Counted from the first letter of the stretch, positions 1-5,283 are shown. The stretch is DNA of 5,556 nucleotides from Deltaproteobacteria bacterium (GCA_030616835.1 JAUWWP010000202.1:1-5556); one strand, 5' to 3'. The notes: generated from the letters alone by a model not told the origin. A program made the numbers and translations.

Positions 1-35
1 CTCTCCGTAATGGTTGATTTATTTTAGTTGTTTGT

Positions 36-74
36 AAAAAAGGGGGTAGGAAAAAACCTACCCCTTTTCTTTTT
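36..74 (+). terminator. Rho-independent terminator of an upstream gene
   Basis: An 8-bp perfect stem, GGGGTAGG (43-50) with CCTACCCC (57-64), closes a six-A loop and is followed by a T-rich tract at 65-74. An A-run at 36-41 precedes the stem, so the hairpin could also act on the - strand. It probably ends a + strand gene outside the window. All three + frames have a stop within the first 27 bases, so its reading frame cannot be assigned. Confidence 0.75.
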
Positions 75-116
75 GCCAAAGGAGCTTCTTATAATAGGAA
101 AATAAATTTAAAAAGC

Positions 117-146
117 TTGGCTCGCTAACCTGGTATAATGTATAAT
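117..146 (+). promoter_or_regulatory. Sigma70-type promoter upstream of an orphan leader
   Basis: TTGGCT (117-122) is followed after 18 bp by a perfect TATAAT (141-146). A second TATAAT at 134-139 carries the TGN extension of an extended -10. Transcription would start near 153 and read through the leader at 194-227. No sizeable + strand gene follows until thiD, so any transcript runs antisense through the two - strand genes. Assigned by motif only. Confidence 0.55.
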
Positions 147-193
147 CAGCAAAAGAAAAAACTGGGTTTAATTAAAGATTCAGTATAAAATAT

Positions 194-227
194 AAATAAA
201 AACATAATGGAGGTTGAATAAGATATG
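194..227 (+). repeat. Leader direct repeat, copy 1 (RBS plus ATG)
   Basis: This 34-base segment matches 1237-1270 with one mismatch (A202 versus G1245). It contains a GGAGG ribosome site at 209-213 and ends on an ATG at 225-227. The second copy is the native translation start region of thiD. Here the same start region opens only a short frame, so this copy looks like a displaced or duplicated gene leader. The two copies lie 1043 bp apart in the same orientation. Confidence 0.8.
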
Positions 228-272
228 AGTAAGAAAAGGGATCGGAGTGACTGCCATTTGCCTTATCATTAA
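225..272 (+). other. 15-codon leader ORF, probable junction remnant
   Basis: The ATG is served by GGAGG eleven bases upstream, with exactly the spacing used at thiD. The frame runs 15 codons, with a charged start (MSKKRDRSD), and stops at TAA 270-272. The peptide is unrelated to the start of ThiD. It most likely exists because foreign DNA was joined directly behind a functional start codon. A genuine leader peptide cannot be excluded, but there is no attenuator-like hairpin or codon run to support one. Confidence 0.3.
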
Positions 273-351
273 CCACTCTTCTTCCGGAATAGACTCTTTT
301 ACCCATCTTTTATAAGCCTTTTAAGAAAAATGACCCTGACCCCTTTCACAT
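273..351. other. Gene-free stretch beyond the antitoxin-like gene
   Basis: No gene is supported here. On the - strand, just past the stop of the small gene at 352, a G-rich run (complement of 331-345) is followed by Ts but has no stem, so it is not a good terminator. Two overlapping short - strand frames cross the region and continue into the leader repeat. Neither has a convincing ribosome site or a recognisable family pattern. Confidence 0.4.
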
Positions 352-510
352 TTACTTCTGTACACTTAATTCTTGTATAATTTGATCAGCCTCCTTCTCT
401 ATCTCCCTCAGCCAATCAACGCCAGAAAGGTTTCTGCTTTTTCTTTCCTTTTCTGATTCTTCCCTGATCTTATGTAGCCAGTCCATAAATTCCAGGCCCT
501 CAATCTTCAT
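352..510 (-). CDS. 52-residue protein, probable antitoxin partner of the PIN protein
   Basis: A small gene whose ATG (508-510) lies inside the end of the PIN gene, overlapping it by 11 bases in another frame. A near-ideal Shine-Dalgarno, GGAGGTGAT, lies 519-527 inside the PIN coding sequence, about eight bases from the ATG; this fixes the start and implies translational coupling. The product begins MKIEGLEFMDWLHKIREES and is highly charged and predicted helical, with two similar amphipathic segments (FMDWLHKIREES at 8-19, VDWLREIEKEAD at 31-42). It has no signal peptide, membrane segment or obvious DNA-binding fold. Overlapping a PIN nuclease gene and translated after it, it is most simply a neutralising partner in a toxin-first module. 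That role is inferred from context; I do not recognise a named family with certainty. Confidence 0.72.
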   Translation of the reverse strand: MKIEGLEFMDWLHKIREESEKERKSRNLSGVDWLREIEKEADQIIQELSVQK

Positions 511-985
511 ATATTATCACCTCCTCAGGGGTTCGTATTGTAATTGTCGAATATCCTTCTCTTAGATTGACGCTATTTATTTTCCGTATCGTCCATTCAT
601 TCGCAATATGCTCGAGATTCAGAGTAACAAATACATCTACTTTTTCAATGGTGGCATAAGCAACATGGCGAGCATCATCAAAAAAATCCTCAGGAATAAT
701 CTTCTGTTCAATATAGCTCGCTGCCAGTTGTTCAACTTCATTGACATCTGTTTTTAATTCACCTATTTTCAATTTAGACAATATGCCCAAGAGTTGCAAT
801 TTATAAGGTTCGGGTGCCTTAGAAAGCTCCCGAATAGTTATTGGTGAAGTTACAGCAATAAATCTGCTCTCCTGAATTTGAAGGAAGAGACTGATTACCG
901 CCTCTTTTTTCAGAATATTTCTAGGCTCTTCATCAAAATAGAAACCAAAAAGTGAAGTTTCCAAATAAATTATGGGTTTTTTCAT
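500..985 (-). CDS. PIN-domain protein, VapC-like toxin RNase
   Basis: A 161-residue single PIN domain, the fold of VapC-type metal-dependent endoribonucleases. Visible landmarks are the strand-1 acidic site YLETS (E9, where many relatives have Asp), the second acidic residue in TIRELSK (E53), the central DDARHVAYAT block (D103/D104) and VTLNLEHIAN (120-129), where Asn123 occupies the place often held by a fourth acidic residue. The ending INSVNLREGY...PEEV is typical of a PIN subfamily found in two-gene modules. Length is normal for the family. The start is supported by AGGGAT about ten bases upstream. A poor promoter candidate lies at 1111-1116 and 1086-1091 on the - strand. The gene runs against thiD, overlaps the small downstream gene and is more AT-rich than the core genes, which suggests acquisition. 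RNA targets cannot be predicted; toxicity is inferred from the family. Confidence 0.88.
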   Translation of the reverse strand: MKKPIIYLETSLFGFYFDEEPRNILKKEAVISLFLQIQESRFIAVTSPITIRELSKAPEPYKLQLLGILSKLKIGELKTDVNEVEQLAASYIEQKIIPEDFFDDARHVAYATIEKVDVFVTLNLEHIANEWTIRKINSVNLREGYSTITIRTPEEVIIYED

Positions 986-1082
986 AAAACTTTATCCCTT
1001 GCCCAGTGGTCTTCCTAGCATACAATCATCTTACCAAAACAAGGCTAACAATGCAACAAGTAACCAATGTGCCCTATTTTCC

Positions 1083-1111
1083 TTGATATTCCTCTACTTT
1101 TTTTCTAAACT
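1083..1111 (+). promoter_or_regulatory. Weak candidate promoter for thiD
   Basis: TTGATA (1083-1088), 17 bp and TAAACT (1106-1111) form a plausible but imperfect sigma70-type pair on the + strand. It would place the palindromic repeat and the 1204-1223 hairpin inside the 5' untranslated region of thiD. The thiD leader itself contains no usable -10/-35 pair. The proposed - strand elements for the PIN gene overlap the same bases. Low confidence. Confidence 0.25.
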
Positions 1112-1130
1112 GTCAAAGTTGGGAATGAAC

Positions 1131-1190
1131 CTCCCTGCCCCGATGGACATCGTCCCGATGTCCATCGGGATCTCCCTCCAGGGGGGAGGG
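1131..1190 (-). repeat. Palindromic intergenic repeat, copy A
   Basis: The core at 1138-1172 is the exact reverse complement of 2140-2174, 35 bases without a mismatch. Inside it a 14-bp arm (1139-1152) pairs perfectly with 1156-1169 across a three-base centre, giving a strong hairpin. Each arm is itself a near-palindrome of the form CCCGATG..CATCGGG. G/C-rich shoulders (CTCCCT on the left, GGGGGGAGGGG on the right) resemble those of the copies after thiD and nadK. A noncoding repeat; no product. Confidence 0.75.
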
Positions 1191-1203
1191 GCATAAGAGG
1201 AAA

Positions 1204-1223
1204 CCCTGTAGCAAGCTACAGGG
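1204..1223 (+). repeat. Perfect 8-bp hairpin before thiD
   Basis: CCCTGTAG (1204-1211) pairs perfectly with CTACAGGG (1216-1223) around a CAAG loop. No T-run follows, so it is not an intrinsic terminator. It lies between palindromic repeat A and the thiD leader and could be another dispersed hairpin or an RNA structure in the thiD 5' region. Nothing resembles the conserved helices of a TPP riboswitch. Confidence 0.5.
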
Positions 1224-1236
1224 AATAGTCAAGTTC

Positions 1237-1270
1237 AAATAAAGACATAATGGAGGTTGAATAAGATATG
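1237..1270 (+). repeat. Leader direct repeat, copy 2 (thiD start region)
   Basis: This is the second copy of the segment at 194-227, with 33 of 34 bases identical. It contains the thiD ribosome site GGAGG (1252-1256) and ends exactly at the thiD ATG. The match stops at the start codon: after ATG the two sequences diverge completely. Upstream of 1237 they also diverge. Confidence 0.8.
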
Positions 1271-2047
1271 AAGGTAGTCCTAAGCATAGCTGGCTCTGAT
1301 CCCAGCGGGGGAGCCGGGATCCAGGCAGACCTGAAAACATTCTCTGCCTTTGGGGTTTACGGCCTCTCGGTGATTACCTCTCTGACGGTCCAGAACACCC
1401 GGGGTATCCGGGATATCATTGATCTACCCCCCGATTTCCTCCGCAAGCAACTCAACACCATTTACCAGGATTTTACCATCGATGCGGTCAAGATCGGGAT
1501 GCTGAGAACAAAGACATGTGTGGAGGTAGTCAGCCGATTGCTTGCGACGAAGCGCCAGAAAAACATCGTTCTCGACCCAGCTCTAAGGGCTTCTACCGGG
1601 AAGGAATTGCTGGAAGAGCAAGGGATAGAGCTAATGAAAAGGAAGCTCGTGCCCTTGGCCCGAATAGTGACCCCCAACCTGACCGAGGCCTCAATCCTTT
1701 CGGGGATGGAGGTCAGAGACCTTCCCTCGATGAATGAGGCTGCCCAAAGGATTAAGAAGCTGGGGGCAAAGTCGGTCCTGATTAAAGGGGGCCATTTGCA
1801 GAAGTCAGCTACTGATCTTTTTTACGAGGGAAGGGATTTTATTCAGTTCAAGGCTAAGAAGATTAAAGGAGAGTTTCACGGTACCGGCTGCACCCTCTCC
1901 TCGGCAATAGCTGCCGGGCTGGCTAAGGGATGGGGTATGAAAAAAGCGGTTAGAGAAGCCAAGCAGTATCTGACCAAGGCAATAGAGAATGGGTTTGATC
2001 TCGGGAAGGGACAGAGGCTACTCAATCATGATGTTGTCAAATCCTGA
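1268..2047 (+). CDS. thiD: Hydroxymethylpyrimidine/phosphomethylpyrimidine kinase ThiD
   Basis: A 259-residue ribokinase-fold enzyme that phosphorylates 4-amino-5-hydroxymethyl-2-methylpyrimidine and then its monophosphate, supplying HMP-PP for thiamine phosphate synthesis in the cytosol. The family signature is intact: IAGSDPSGGAGIQADLKTF (7-25), TSLTVQNT (37-44), VKIGML (74-79), LDP (102-104), TPNLTEA (135-141), LIKGGH (171-176) and the anion-hole/ATP motif HGTGCTLSSA (204-213), with Cys208 at the position of the conserved cysteine. Length is typical of single-domain ThiD; no ThiE or ThiM domain is fused. GGAGG eleven bases upstream and an in-frame TAA at 1262-1264 fix the start. PdxK-like pyridoxal kinase activity is possible in this family but less likely. 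The gene stands alone, with no other thiamine gene in the window and no TPP riboswitch seen. Repeat copies A and B flank it in inverted orientation. Confidence 0.93.
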   Translation: MKVVLSIAGSDPSGGAGIQADLKTFSAFGVYGLSVITSLTVQNTRGIRDIIDLPPDFLRKQLNTIYQDFTIDAVKIGMLRTKTCVEVVSRLLATKRQKNIVLDPALRASTGKELLEEQGIELMKRKLVPLARIVTPNLTEASILSGMEVRDLPSMNEAAQRIKKLGAKSVLIKGGHLQKSATDLFYEGRDFIQFKAKKIKGEFHGTGCTLSSAIAAGLAKGWGMKKAVREAKQYLTKAIENGFDLGKGQRLLNHDVVKS

Positions 2048-2097
2048 ACCCAGATTATGCGTAAACTTCCGAATACTTGTCCTAAGCCTGTGGAAGG
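2047..2097 (+). repeat. Dispersed intergenic repeat, copy 1 (without insertion)
   Basis: The run starts at the last base of the thiD stop codon. It matches 5324-5408 in two blocks: AACCCAGATT (2047-2056) and then about 41 bases (2057-2097) that share roughly 37 positions with 5367-5408. The two blocks are contiguous here but separated by a 33-base hairpin at the downstream copy. No coding content is seen. Confidence 0.7.
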
Positions 2098-2121
2098 GAA
2101 GGAAGAGTAGTTCATACCGTT

Positions 2122-2187
2122 TCCTCCCCCTTGATGGGGGATCCCGATGGACATCGGGACGATGTCCATCGGGGTAAAGGGAGGGGG
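2122..2187 (+). repeat. Palindromic intergenic repeat, copy B
   Basis: The core at 2140-2174 is the exact reverse complement of 1138-1172. The 14-bp arms (2143-2156 and 2160-2173) pair perfectly around GGA. The shoulders are CCCCC..GGGGG (2126-2140) on the left and GGGAGGGGGAT on the right, related to the shoulders after nadK. No T-run follows, so termination after thiD is possible only if the hairpin alone suffices. Together with copy A it encloses thiD as an inverted pair. Confidence 0.78.
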
Positions 2188-2232
2188 ATAGAAAAAAATG
2201 CTACAACGCAAATTCCTTGTAATATTTTCCTC

Positions 2233-2262
2233 TTGATTTAATCATAACTTTGAAAGTATAAT
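2233..2262 (+). promoter_or_regulatory. Probable nadK promoter
   Basis: TTGATT (2233-2238) and a perfect TATAAT (2257-2262) are separated by 18 bp in an AT-rich stretch, and the next gene starts 53 bases further on. A transcript starting near 2269 would have a leader of about 47 bases. This, with repeat B between the genes, argues that nadK can be transcribed independently of thiD. Confidence 0.55.
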
Positions 2263-2315
2263 AATCAAAAAACTTCCTCCTTTTCCACCCTTTGAGGTGG
2301 CATTACCTAAGGTAA

Positions 2316-3170
2316 ATGAAAAAGATCGGAATCATTACCAATCCTAACAAGGAAGGGGCGGTTGAGGCTACTCGAAAGCTCATTCGCTGGCTGGGAAAAC
2401 GAAAGGTAAAGATCTATCTGGAACTGGAGACCTCAACTTCCTTGGGCCGTTCAGACGGTTATCCTCGGGAAAAGATCCCTTCCCAGGTAGAGATAATCCT
2501 GGTTTTGGGTGGCGATGGAACTCTGTTAAGCCTGGTCCGCCTGATGGGGAATCGAAAGGTTCCCATTTTAGGGGTAAATCTGGGGGGGCTGGGTTTTTTG
2601 ACCGAGATAACCCTGAAAGAGCTCTATCAGGTCCTGGAGGGGGCACTGAAGGGGGAGCTAGCGAGCGATTGGCGGATGCTGCTGAATGTCCGTGTCCATC
2701 GGAAGGGGAAGCTGATTGCCACATATTCTGTTCTCAACGATGCAGTAATCAACAAGGGGGCAGTGGCCCGGATCATTGATCTGGAGACCTCCATCGATGG
2801 ACATTATCTTACCACCTTTCGGGCCGATGGTCTGATTCTCTCTACCCCTACCGGCTCCACCGCCTATTCCCTCTCCGCGGGAGGTCCGATAGTCTATCCT
2901 TCTCTGCACTCCTTGATTATCACCCCTATCTGTGCCCATACCTTAACTAATCGCCCCTTGGTTCTGCCCGAGGGGATGAATGTCAGGGTAAAGCTAAAAT
3001 CCAAGGGTGGGGATGTGCTCTTAACCCTGGATGGGCAGGTGGGTTTTGCCCTTGAGGACGAAGATGTAGTGGAGATCGAGAAGGCCAGGAACCGGATCTG
3101 CCTAATTAGAACCCCTACCAGGGATTATTTTGATATCTTAAGAACAAAGCTGAAGTGGGGGGAGAGATAA
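2316..3170 (+). CDS. nadK: NAD kinase (ATP/polyphosphate-dependent NAD+ kinase)
   Basis: A 284-residue cytosolic enzyme that phosphorylates NAD+ to NADP+ and so sets the NADP(H) pool. All family motifs are present: GGDGT (65-69, catalytic Asp67), GVNLGGLGFLTE (86-97), the NAD-binding ND pair (141-142), RADGLILSTPTGSTAYSLSAGG (169-190), TPICAHTLTNRPLVLP (203-218) and DGQ (239-241). Length fits the usual 270-300 residues, with no extra N-terminal domain. The ATG is the first possible start because an in-frame TAA occupies 2313-2315. The ribosome site is unusual: AAGG is only three bases away, while a better GAGGTGG (2294-2300) is 15 bases away with a small TTACC/GGTAA inverted repeat between. 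A promoter candidate sits at 2233-2262. recN follows after 305 bp, a gene order known from many bacteria. Confidence 0.95.
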   Translation: MKKIGIITNPNKEGAVEATRKLIRWLGKRKVKIYLELETSTSLGRSDGYPREKIPSQVEIILVLGGDGTLLSLVRLMGNRKVPILGVNLGGLGFLTEITLKELYQVLEGALKGELASDWRMLLNVRVHRKGKLIATYSVLNDAVINKGAVARIIDLETSIDGHYLTTFRADGLILSTPTGSTAYSLSAGGPIVYPSLHSLIITPICAHTLTNRPLVLPEGMNVRVKLKSKGGDVLLTLDGQVGFALEDEDVVEIEKARNRICLIRTPTRDYFDILRTKLKWGER

Positions 3171-3215
3171 TATTGGCTCTTCACGGAATACAGTGGATAA
3201 AAGGTGAGCTAATGT

Positions 3216-3390
3216 CAAATGTCAAAATCCAAAGTTCAAACAAAGCCCAAAGTTCAAATGACAAAATAAAAATTCCCTCTCCCCTTGGGGAGAGGGCTTG
3301 CCCCGATGGACATCGGGGTAAAGGTGAGGGGGATTTGATATTTGGATTTTGTCATTTGTCATTGATTTGTCATTTGAGCTTTGTCATTTG
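3216..3390. repeat. Composite palindromic element with phased CAAA heptads
   Basis: Left arm: CAAA begins at 3216, 3223, 3230, 3237, 3248, 3255 and 3262 on the + strand. Right arm: the complement TTTG begins at 3334, 3341, 3348, 3355, 3366, 3373, 3380 and 3387. Read inward, both arms follow 7-7-7-11-7-7 spacing, while the three bases between CAAA units vary. The arms are inverted around hairpin repeat C (3275-3331). A short period-7 CAAA run recurs at 5215-5234 after recN. No credible protein is encoded: the one sizeable + frame across it simply reads the repeats. Confidence 0.7.
3275..3331 (+). repeat. Palindromic intergenic repeat, copy C (reduced core)
   Basis: A perfect 10-bp inverted repeat, CCCTCTCCCC (3275-3284) and GGGGAGAGGG (3287-3296), is followed by CCCCGATG-GA-CATCGGGG (3301-3318) and the shoulder TAAAGGTGAGGGGGAT. 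Copies A and B carry the same core motif in a doubled form of about 32 bases. Here only one unit is present, so either 16 bases were lost or this is the simpler ancestor. It sits at the centre of the heptad arms. Confidence 0.72.
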
Positions 3391-3397
3391 GATTTAA

Positions 3398-3415
3398 TAT
3401 TGTTTACCCACAATA
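3398..3415. promoter_or_regulatory. Small palindrome upstream of recN, possible operator
   Basis: TATTGT (3398-3403) and ACAATA (3410-3415) form an 18-bp inverted repeat with a six-base centre, 60 bases before the recN start. recN is commonly under LexA control, and LexA boxes vary between phyla. This sequence does not match the proteobacterial CTGT-N8-ACAG box or the Gram-positive GAAC-N4-GTTC box. No clear -10/-35 pair was found nearby. Treat it as an untested candidate. Confidence 0.25.
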
Positions 3416-3475
3416 ATTCGGGATGAGCCATAATAGCCAATCAGGTAACCCTGCGAATAAAGTGGGTTTAAAGAT

Positions 3476-5191
3476 ATGTTGCAGGAACTCGCAATCAAGA
3501 ACATTGCGATTATCGATCAACTGAAGCTGTCCTTTTCTCCGAGACTGAACATCCTGTCCGGAGAGACCGGAGCAGGAAAATCAATTATTATTGACGCTAT
3601 CAGCCTCTTGTTAGGGGGAAGGATATCCCAGGAGCTTATCCGAACCCAGGCGGAGGAGGCAATAGTAGAGGCTCTCTTTGATGTCTCGGGCCAGGAGGAG
3701 ATCAAGCGGAGGCTTAAGGACAATGGATTCCCGGAGGAAGATACCCTCCTGCTTAAAAGGGTAATCTCCCGTTCCGGCAGGAATCGGGTCTATATTAACG
3801 GCAACCTGGCAACTTTAAATATCCTTTCCGAAATCGGTAGGGGCTTGGTAGATATCTACGGGCAGCACGAGCACCAGAGCCTCGTGCAGGAAGATAAGCA
3901 TATTGATATCCTGGATGAGTTCGGGGGCCTGCTTTCTCTCCGCAGTGAAATAGGTGCTCTTTACCATAAGCTGGAGGAACTCAGCCAGGAATACCACCGT
4001 CTCAAGCAAACCGAGGAAAATCGCCGGGAGCGAGAGGCCCTCCTACACTTTCAATCTCAGGAGATCCAGGCAGCCGGGCTGAGCCCAGGGGAAGAAGAGA
4101 ATCTGGAAAATGAAAGAAGAGTTTTAATGAATGCTGGCCAGCTCCTGGAAGTGACCACCCAGGGGGAGGAACTAATTTACTCGGCTGAGGGCTCAATTGT
4201 AGGAAGACTGGGGGAGATAACAAATAGGATCAAGGATTTGACCTCGGTCGATCCCACCTTGAAATCACTGGCCGGGGGGCTGGAATCTTCTCGCTATCAA
4301 CTGGAGGATGTTGCCTTATCTCTCAGGCGATATGCGAGCAAAATCTCTTTTGAGCCTGGCCGATTAGAGGAGGTTGAGACCCGGCTGGATGCGATCAATA
4401 AACTGAAGAGAAAGTATGGATCAACTATAGCTGATGTCCTCCAGTATAAGGAGCGGATCGATAAGGAGCTCGAAGAGCTCGGGGGAAGAGAGGAGAAGAT
4501 TGCCGAAATTACTAAGGAGCTGGAGGAGCTCAAGGGCCTGGCATTGGCACAATCGCAACTGCTCTCTCAACGAAGACAAAGAGTGGCTCAGCAACTGAGC
4601 AGGAAAGTGGAGGCCGAGCTGAGTACCCTGGGGATGAAGAAAACGATCTTCCGCGTCAGTATTGAACAGGAGCATGTTGCTAAAGGACTGGATAGCCGGG
4701 GAAAGATGGAGATCAATGGCTTCTACCTGGGCCCCAAGGGTATTGATCAAGTGGAATACCTGCTTTCCCCTAACATCGGGGAGGAGCCTAAGCCCCAAAG
4801 GAAGATCGCCTCGGGAGGGGAGCTTTCCCGGATCATGCTGGCACTGAAAAGAATCTTGCTCAAGGTAGGGGAGGTGGCAACCATGATCTTTGATGAGGTC
4901 GATGCTGGAATCGGTGGGGCCATTGCTGAGGTAGTAGGAAAGAAGCTTAAGGAGGTGGCTAATGGGTCCCAGGTTCTTTGTGTTACTCACCTTCCCCAGA
5001 TCGCCTGCTATGCGGACACCCACTACTACTTCTCCAAGCTGGTTGAGGGGAGGCGGACAATCACTGCCGTCAAGAAGTTAGAAGAGCAGGAGAGGATCGA
5101 GGAGATCTCCCGGATGCTGGCCGGGGTAAAGATCACTGACAAGACCAGGGATTATGCCCGGGAGATGGTAGAGTCTGCCCGGAGGAGATAG
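3476..5191 (+). CDS. recN: DNA repair protein RecN (SMC-like ATPase)
   Basis: A 571-residue cytosolic ATPase of the SMC family that acts early in double-strand break repair, gathering DNA ends. The head is split as expected. The N-terminal part carries the start MLQELAIKNIAIID, Walker A GETGAGKS (29-36) and the Q-loop block DIYGQHEHQSL (126-136). A central coiled coil spans about 160-390, interrupted near 301-314 by the family motif RLDAINKLKRKYG. The C-terminal part has the ABC signature ASGGELSR (445-452), Walker B TMIFDEVDAGIGG (469-481, Glu474) and the H-loop THLPQIA (504-510). All catalytic residues are present and length is normal. An in-frame TAA at 3458-3460 leaves this ATG as the first start; the ribosome site is weak (GTGGG about nine bases away). 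A small palindrome at 3398-3415 might be an operator. Confidence 0.96.
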   Translation: MLQELAIKNIAIIDQLKLSFSPRLNILSGETGAGKSIIIDAISLLLGGRISQELIRTQAEEAIVEALFDVSGQEEIKRRLKDNGFPEEDTLLLKRVISRSGRNRVYINGNLATLNILSEIGRGLVDIYGQHEHQSLVQEDKHIDILDEFGGLLSLRSEIGALYHKLEELSQEYHRLKQTEENRREREALLHFQSQEIQAAGLSPGEEENLENERRVLMNAGQLLEVTTQGEELIYSAEGSIVGRLGEITNRIKDLTSVDPTLKSLAGGLESSRYQLEDVALSLRRYASKISFEPGRLEEVETRLDAINKLKRKYGSTIADVLQYKERIDKELEELGGREEKIAEITKELEELKGLALAQSQLLSQRRQRVAQQLSRKVEAELSTLGMKKTIFRVSIEQEHVAKGLDSRGKMEINGFYLGPKGIDQVEYLLSPNIGEEPKPQRKIASGGELSRIMLALKRILLKVGEVATMIFDEVDAGIGGAIAEVVGKKLKEVANGSQVLCVTHLPQIACYADTHYYFSKLVEGRRTITAVKKLEEQERIEEISRMLAGVKITDKTRDYAREMVESARRR

Positions 5192-5206
5192 TCGGGCCTG
5201 GACTAT
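5188..5206 (+). other. Short hairpin at the recN stop codon
   Basis: ATAGTC (5188-5193, overlapping the TAG stop) pairs with GACTAT (5201-5206) around GGGCCTG. There is no T-run after it, so it is not a standard intrinsic terminator. It could protect the mRNA 3' end or be chance. Confidence 0.3.
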
Positions 5207-5214
5207 ATAAATTG

Positions 5215-5234
5215 CAAAATGCAAAATGCAAAAT
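5215..5234 (+). repeat. CAAAATG tandem heptamer (three units)
   Basis: CAAAATG is repeated perfectly from 5215, with CAAA starting at 5215, 5222 and 5229. The period and CAAA anchor are those of the larger composite element between nadK and recN. It starts 24 bases after the recN stop. Confidence 0.75.
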
Positions 5235-5248
5235 ATTGATTGATTTTT

Positions 5249-5272
5249 GTAGGGATTTGATTTATCAAGCTC
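5249..5272 (+). repeat. GTAGGG hairpin repeat 1, decayed; possible recN terminator
   Basis: This begins GTAGGGATTTGAT and folds through TTGAT (5257-5261) and ATCAA (5264-5268), with a weaker outer stem of wobble pairs and a mismatch. It is a diverged relative of the repeats at 5434 and 5517. Five Ts follow at 5273-5277, so it could act as a weak intrinsic terminator for recN. Confidence 0.5.
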
Positions 5273-5283
5273 TTTTTGTTCCT

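Noticed and set aside
172..306. A 44-codon - strand frame beginning MGKRVYSGRR
   Set aside because: No proper ribosome site; half of it is the reverse translation of the leader repeat. It may include a remnant of something older, but nothing recognisable.
972..1196. A 74-codon + strand frame between the PIN gene and thiD
   Set aside because: It begins antisense inside the PIN gene and ends in palindromic repeat A. It has no ribosome site, and its composition reflects the repeat.
1198..1267. A possible TPP riboswitch before thiD
   Set aside because: Only one simple 8-bp hairpin is present; the conserved CUGAGA-containing core and multi-helix architecture are absent.
3216..3390. A possible CRISPR array
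   Set aside because: The repeated unit is seven bases with three-base variable parts, and the arms are inverted; there are no 24-40 base repeats with unique spacers.
3155..3397. An 80-codon + strand frame after nadK
   Set aside because: It starts inside the nadK end and reads through the heptad arms and hairpin C, so its protein is just translated repeats.
3404..3412. A DnaA-box-like sequence TTACCCACA
   Set aside because: A single site one base off the consensus, with no second box, no AT-rich unwinding region and no dnaA/dnaN context.
4421..5023. A 200-codon - strand frame inside recN
   Set aside because: It is the antisense shadow of a well-supported recN; codons follow the opposite strand and no family pattern is visible.
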